A stretch of 15,617 bases of DNA from contig CAPBNZ010000003.1 in NCBI GenBank assembly GCA_948585895.1, positions 1 to 15,617 on the forward strand, read 5' to 3'. Of this stretch, positions 14,771 to 15,617 are shown one piece after another (within the stretch, counting starts at the first letter, position 1; every line of letters starts with the position of its first letter). Under the pieces are notes generated by a model, which saw only the letters and a program-made list of their open reading frames with translations, searched no databases and was not told where the DNA came from. Source of the stretch: an uncultured Clostridia bacterium (GTDB lineage: Bacteria; Bacillota; Clostridia; TANB77; CAG-508). The position numbers and the translations under genes were made by a program.

Positions 14771-14799
14771 TTGTAATTGGAAGGAAGATATAGTAAAAT
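14771..14799 (+). promoter_or_regulatory. Promoter of the HAD-fold nucleotidase gene
   Basis: TTGTAA (14771-14776) and TAAAAT (14794-14799) are 17 bp apart, about 46 bp upstream of the ATG at 14846. It is back-to-back with the murT promoter; the two -35 boxes are about 25 bp apart, so their polymerases may interfere. Confidence 0.55.
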
Positions 14800-14845
14800 C
14801 TACATAGAGGCAAAGTTTTGAAAATCAGTTACATAGGAGAAAATA

Positions 14846-15617
14846 ATGAAATACATTAATACGAATAAATTAGAACAAATAAAATTAAGTAAAGATAATT
14901 ATTATGTTATACTTGATTTTGATAAAACAATAACCAGTAAAAAAAGTTTAGATTCGTGGATGGCAGTAGTAGATTTTGAACAATATGGAGAAAAATGTAA
15001 AACAGAAATAGAACAATTAAATGCTAAATATGCACCAATAGAGTTGAACTACGAGATAGATTATGAAACCAAAAAGCAATATATAGAAGAATGGTATCAA
15101 AAAAGTATGAATCTTTTATATCGATATCAACTAACGAATTCAAATTTGTACCAATCAATTAAAAAAGGAAGATTAGAATTTAGAGAAGGGGCAAAAGAAT
15201 TTTTAGCGCATTTATATGAAAAAAACATACCAGTTATTATTTTATCAGCAGGAATTGGAAATGCCATTGAAACGTTTTTTAAATTGAATCATTGCAATTA
15301 CGATAACATTTGTATGATAAGTAATTTTATTGAATTTAAAGAAGATAAAATGCAAAAATTTACAAAGCAAATGATTCATTCTATGAATAAAACGATAGAA
15401 AACTTTTTATCTACAAAATGGCAAAACAAAATAAAAGAAAAAAAGTATGCTATTTTATGTGGTGATATCATTGAAGACATTCAAATGATAAGAAAGGAAG
15501 ACTTAAAAAAAACGATAACGATTGGATTTTTAAATAATAAAATAGAAGAAAATCTGAGAATTTATCAACAACAGTATGATGTTGTACTTACTAATGAAGA
15601 AGCTTGTTTTCAAGAAG
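14846..15617 (+). CDS. HAD-fold hydrolase, UMPH-1-like 5'-nucleotidase (3' end cut by window)
   Basis: The frame is open for 257 codons from ATG 14846 to the right edge. HAD motif I is ILDFDKTIT (nucleophile Asp24, acid Asp26), motif II is IILSAGIGNAIE and motif IV is CGDIIEDIQM. A helical cap insertion lies between motifs I and II, containing YEIDYETKKQYIEEWY. The SAGIG signature and cap layout resemble the UMPH-1 pyrimidine 5'-nucleotidases (NT5C3 type), best known from eukaryotes, which dephosphorylate UMP, CMP or 7-methyl-GMP. Substrate assignment is inferred; another HAD phosphatase is possible. AGGAG lies 7 nt before the ATG. The visible length is near the size of a whole UMPH-1 protein, so little is missing. 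Confidence 0.8.
   Translation, partial: MKYINTNKLEQIKLSKDNYYVILDFDKTITSKKSLDSWMAVVDFEQYGEKCKTEIEQLNAKYAPIELNYEIDYETKKQYIEEWYQKSMNLLYRYQLTNSNLYQSIKKGRLEFREGAKEFLAHLYEKNIPVIILSAGIGNAIETFFKLNHCNYDNICMISNFIEFKEDKMQKFTKQMIHSMNKTIENFLSTKWQNKIKEKKYAILCGDIIEDIQMIRKEDLKKTITIGFLNNKIEENLRIYQQQYDVVLTNEEACFQE

Overview
The window is an AT-rich, densely coded segment of a low-GC Gram-positive genome. Three things point to a strictly anaerobic Bacillota, most likely an uncultured gut Clostridia-type bacterium: the recJ-rel-MBL-hisS gene order, the MurT/GatD pair that amidates lipid II, and an oxygen-sensitive class III ribonucleotide reductase. The taxonomic call is inference; no rRNA or other direct marker is present. 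I see no tRNA, rRNA, CRISPR array, insertion sequence or prophage.

Layout. (1) 1-2295, minus strand: a two-gene storage-polysaccharide unit. A DUF4912 protein with a Lys/Thr/Ser-rich N-terminal tail is followed by a GH57-type 1,4-alpha-glucan branching enzyme that runs off the left edge. (2) 2600-9054, plus strand: recJ, the (p)ppGpp synthetase/hydrolase rel, a metallo-beta-lactamase-fold hydrolase, a 95-residue orphan and hisS. (3) 9080-9712, minus strand: a Crp/Fnr-type regulator converging on hisS and divergent from nrdD. (4) 9976-12195, plus strand: nrdD. (5) 12316-12549, plus strand: a 77-residue orphan with its own promoter, a structured leader and a strong terminator. (6) 12615-14689, minus strand: the murT-gatD operon. 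(7) 14846 to the right edge, plus strand: a HAD-fold, UMPH-1-like nucleotidase, divergent from murT.

Three observations stand out. First, rel is split by a single extra base (C5021) exactly at the nucleotide-binding GRxKH motif of the synthetase domain. Removing it restores a 731-residue protein whose catalytic residues fall on the numbering of the streptococcal enzyme Rel_Seq. As written, the cell would have an intact HD hydrolase and a damaged synthetase. Second, nrdD carries an in-frame 54-bp tandem duplication just before its zinc-ribbon/glycyl-radical tail. The copies differ almost only at synonymous sites, and the second copy lies in a patch of raised C-ending codons, suggesting recombination or a strain-mixture join. 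Third, the crp-nrdD intergenic region holds two near-identical 14-bp FNR-type dyads. One overlaps the crp -35 box; the other is centred about 40 bp upstream of the inferred nrdD start. This suggests an autoregulated redox or anaerobic switch controlling deoxynucleotide synthesis.
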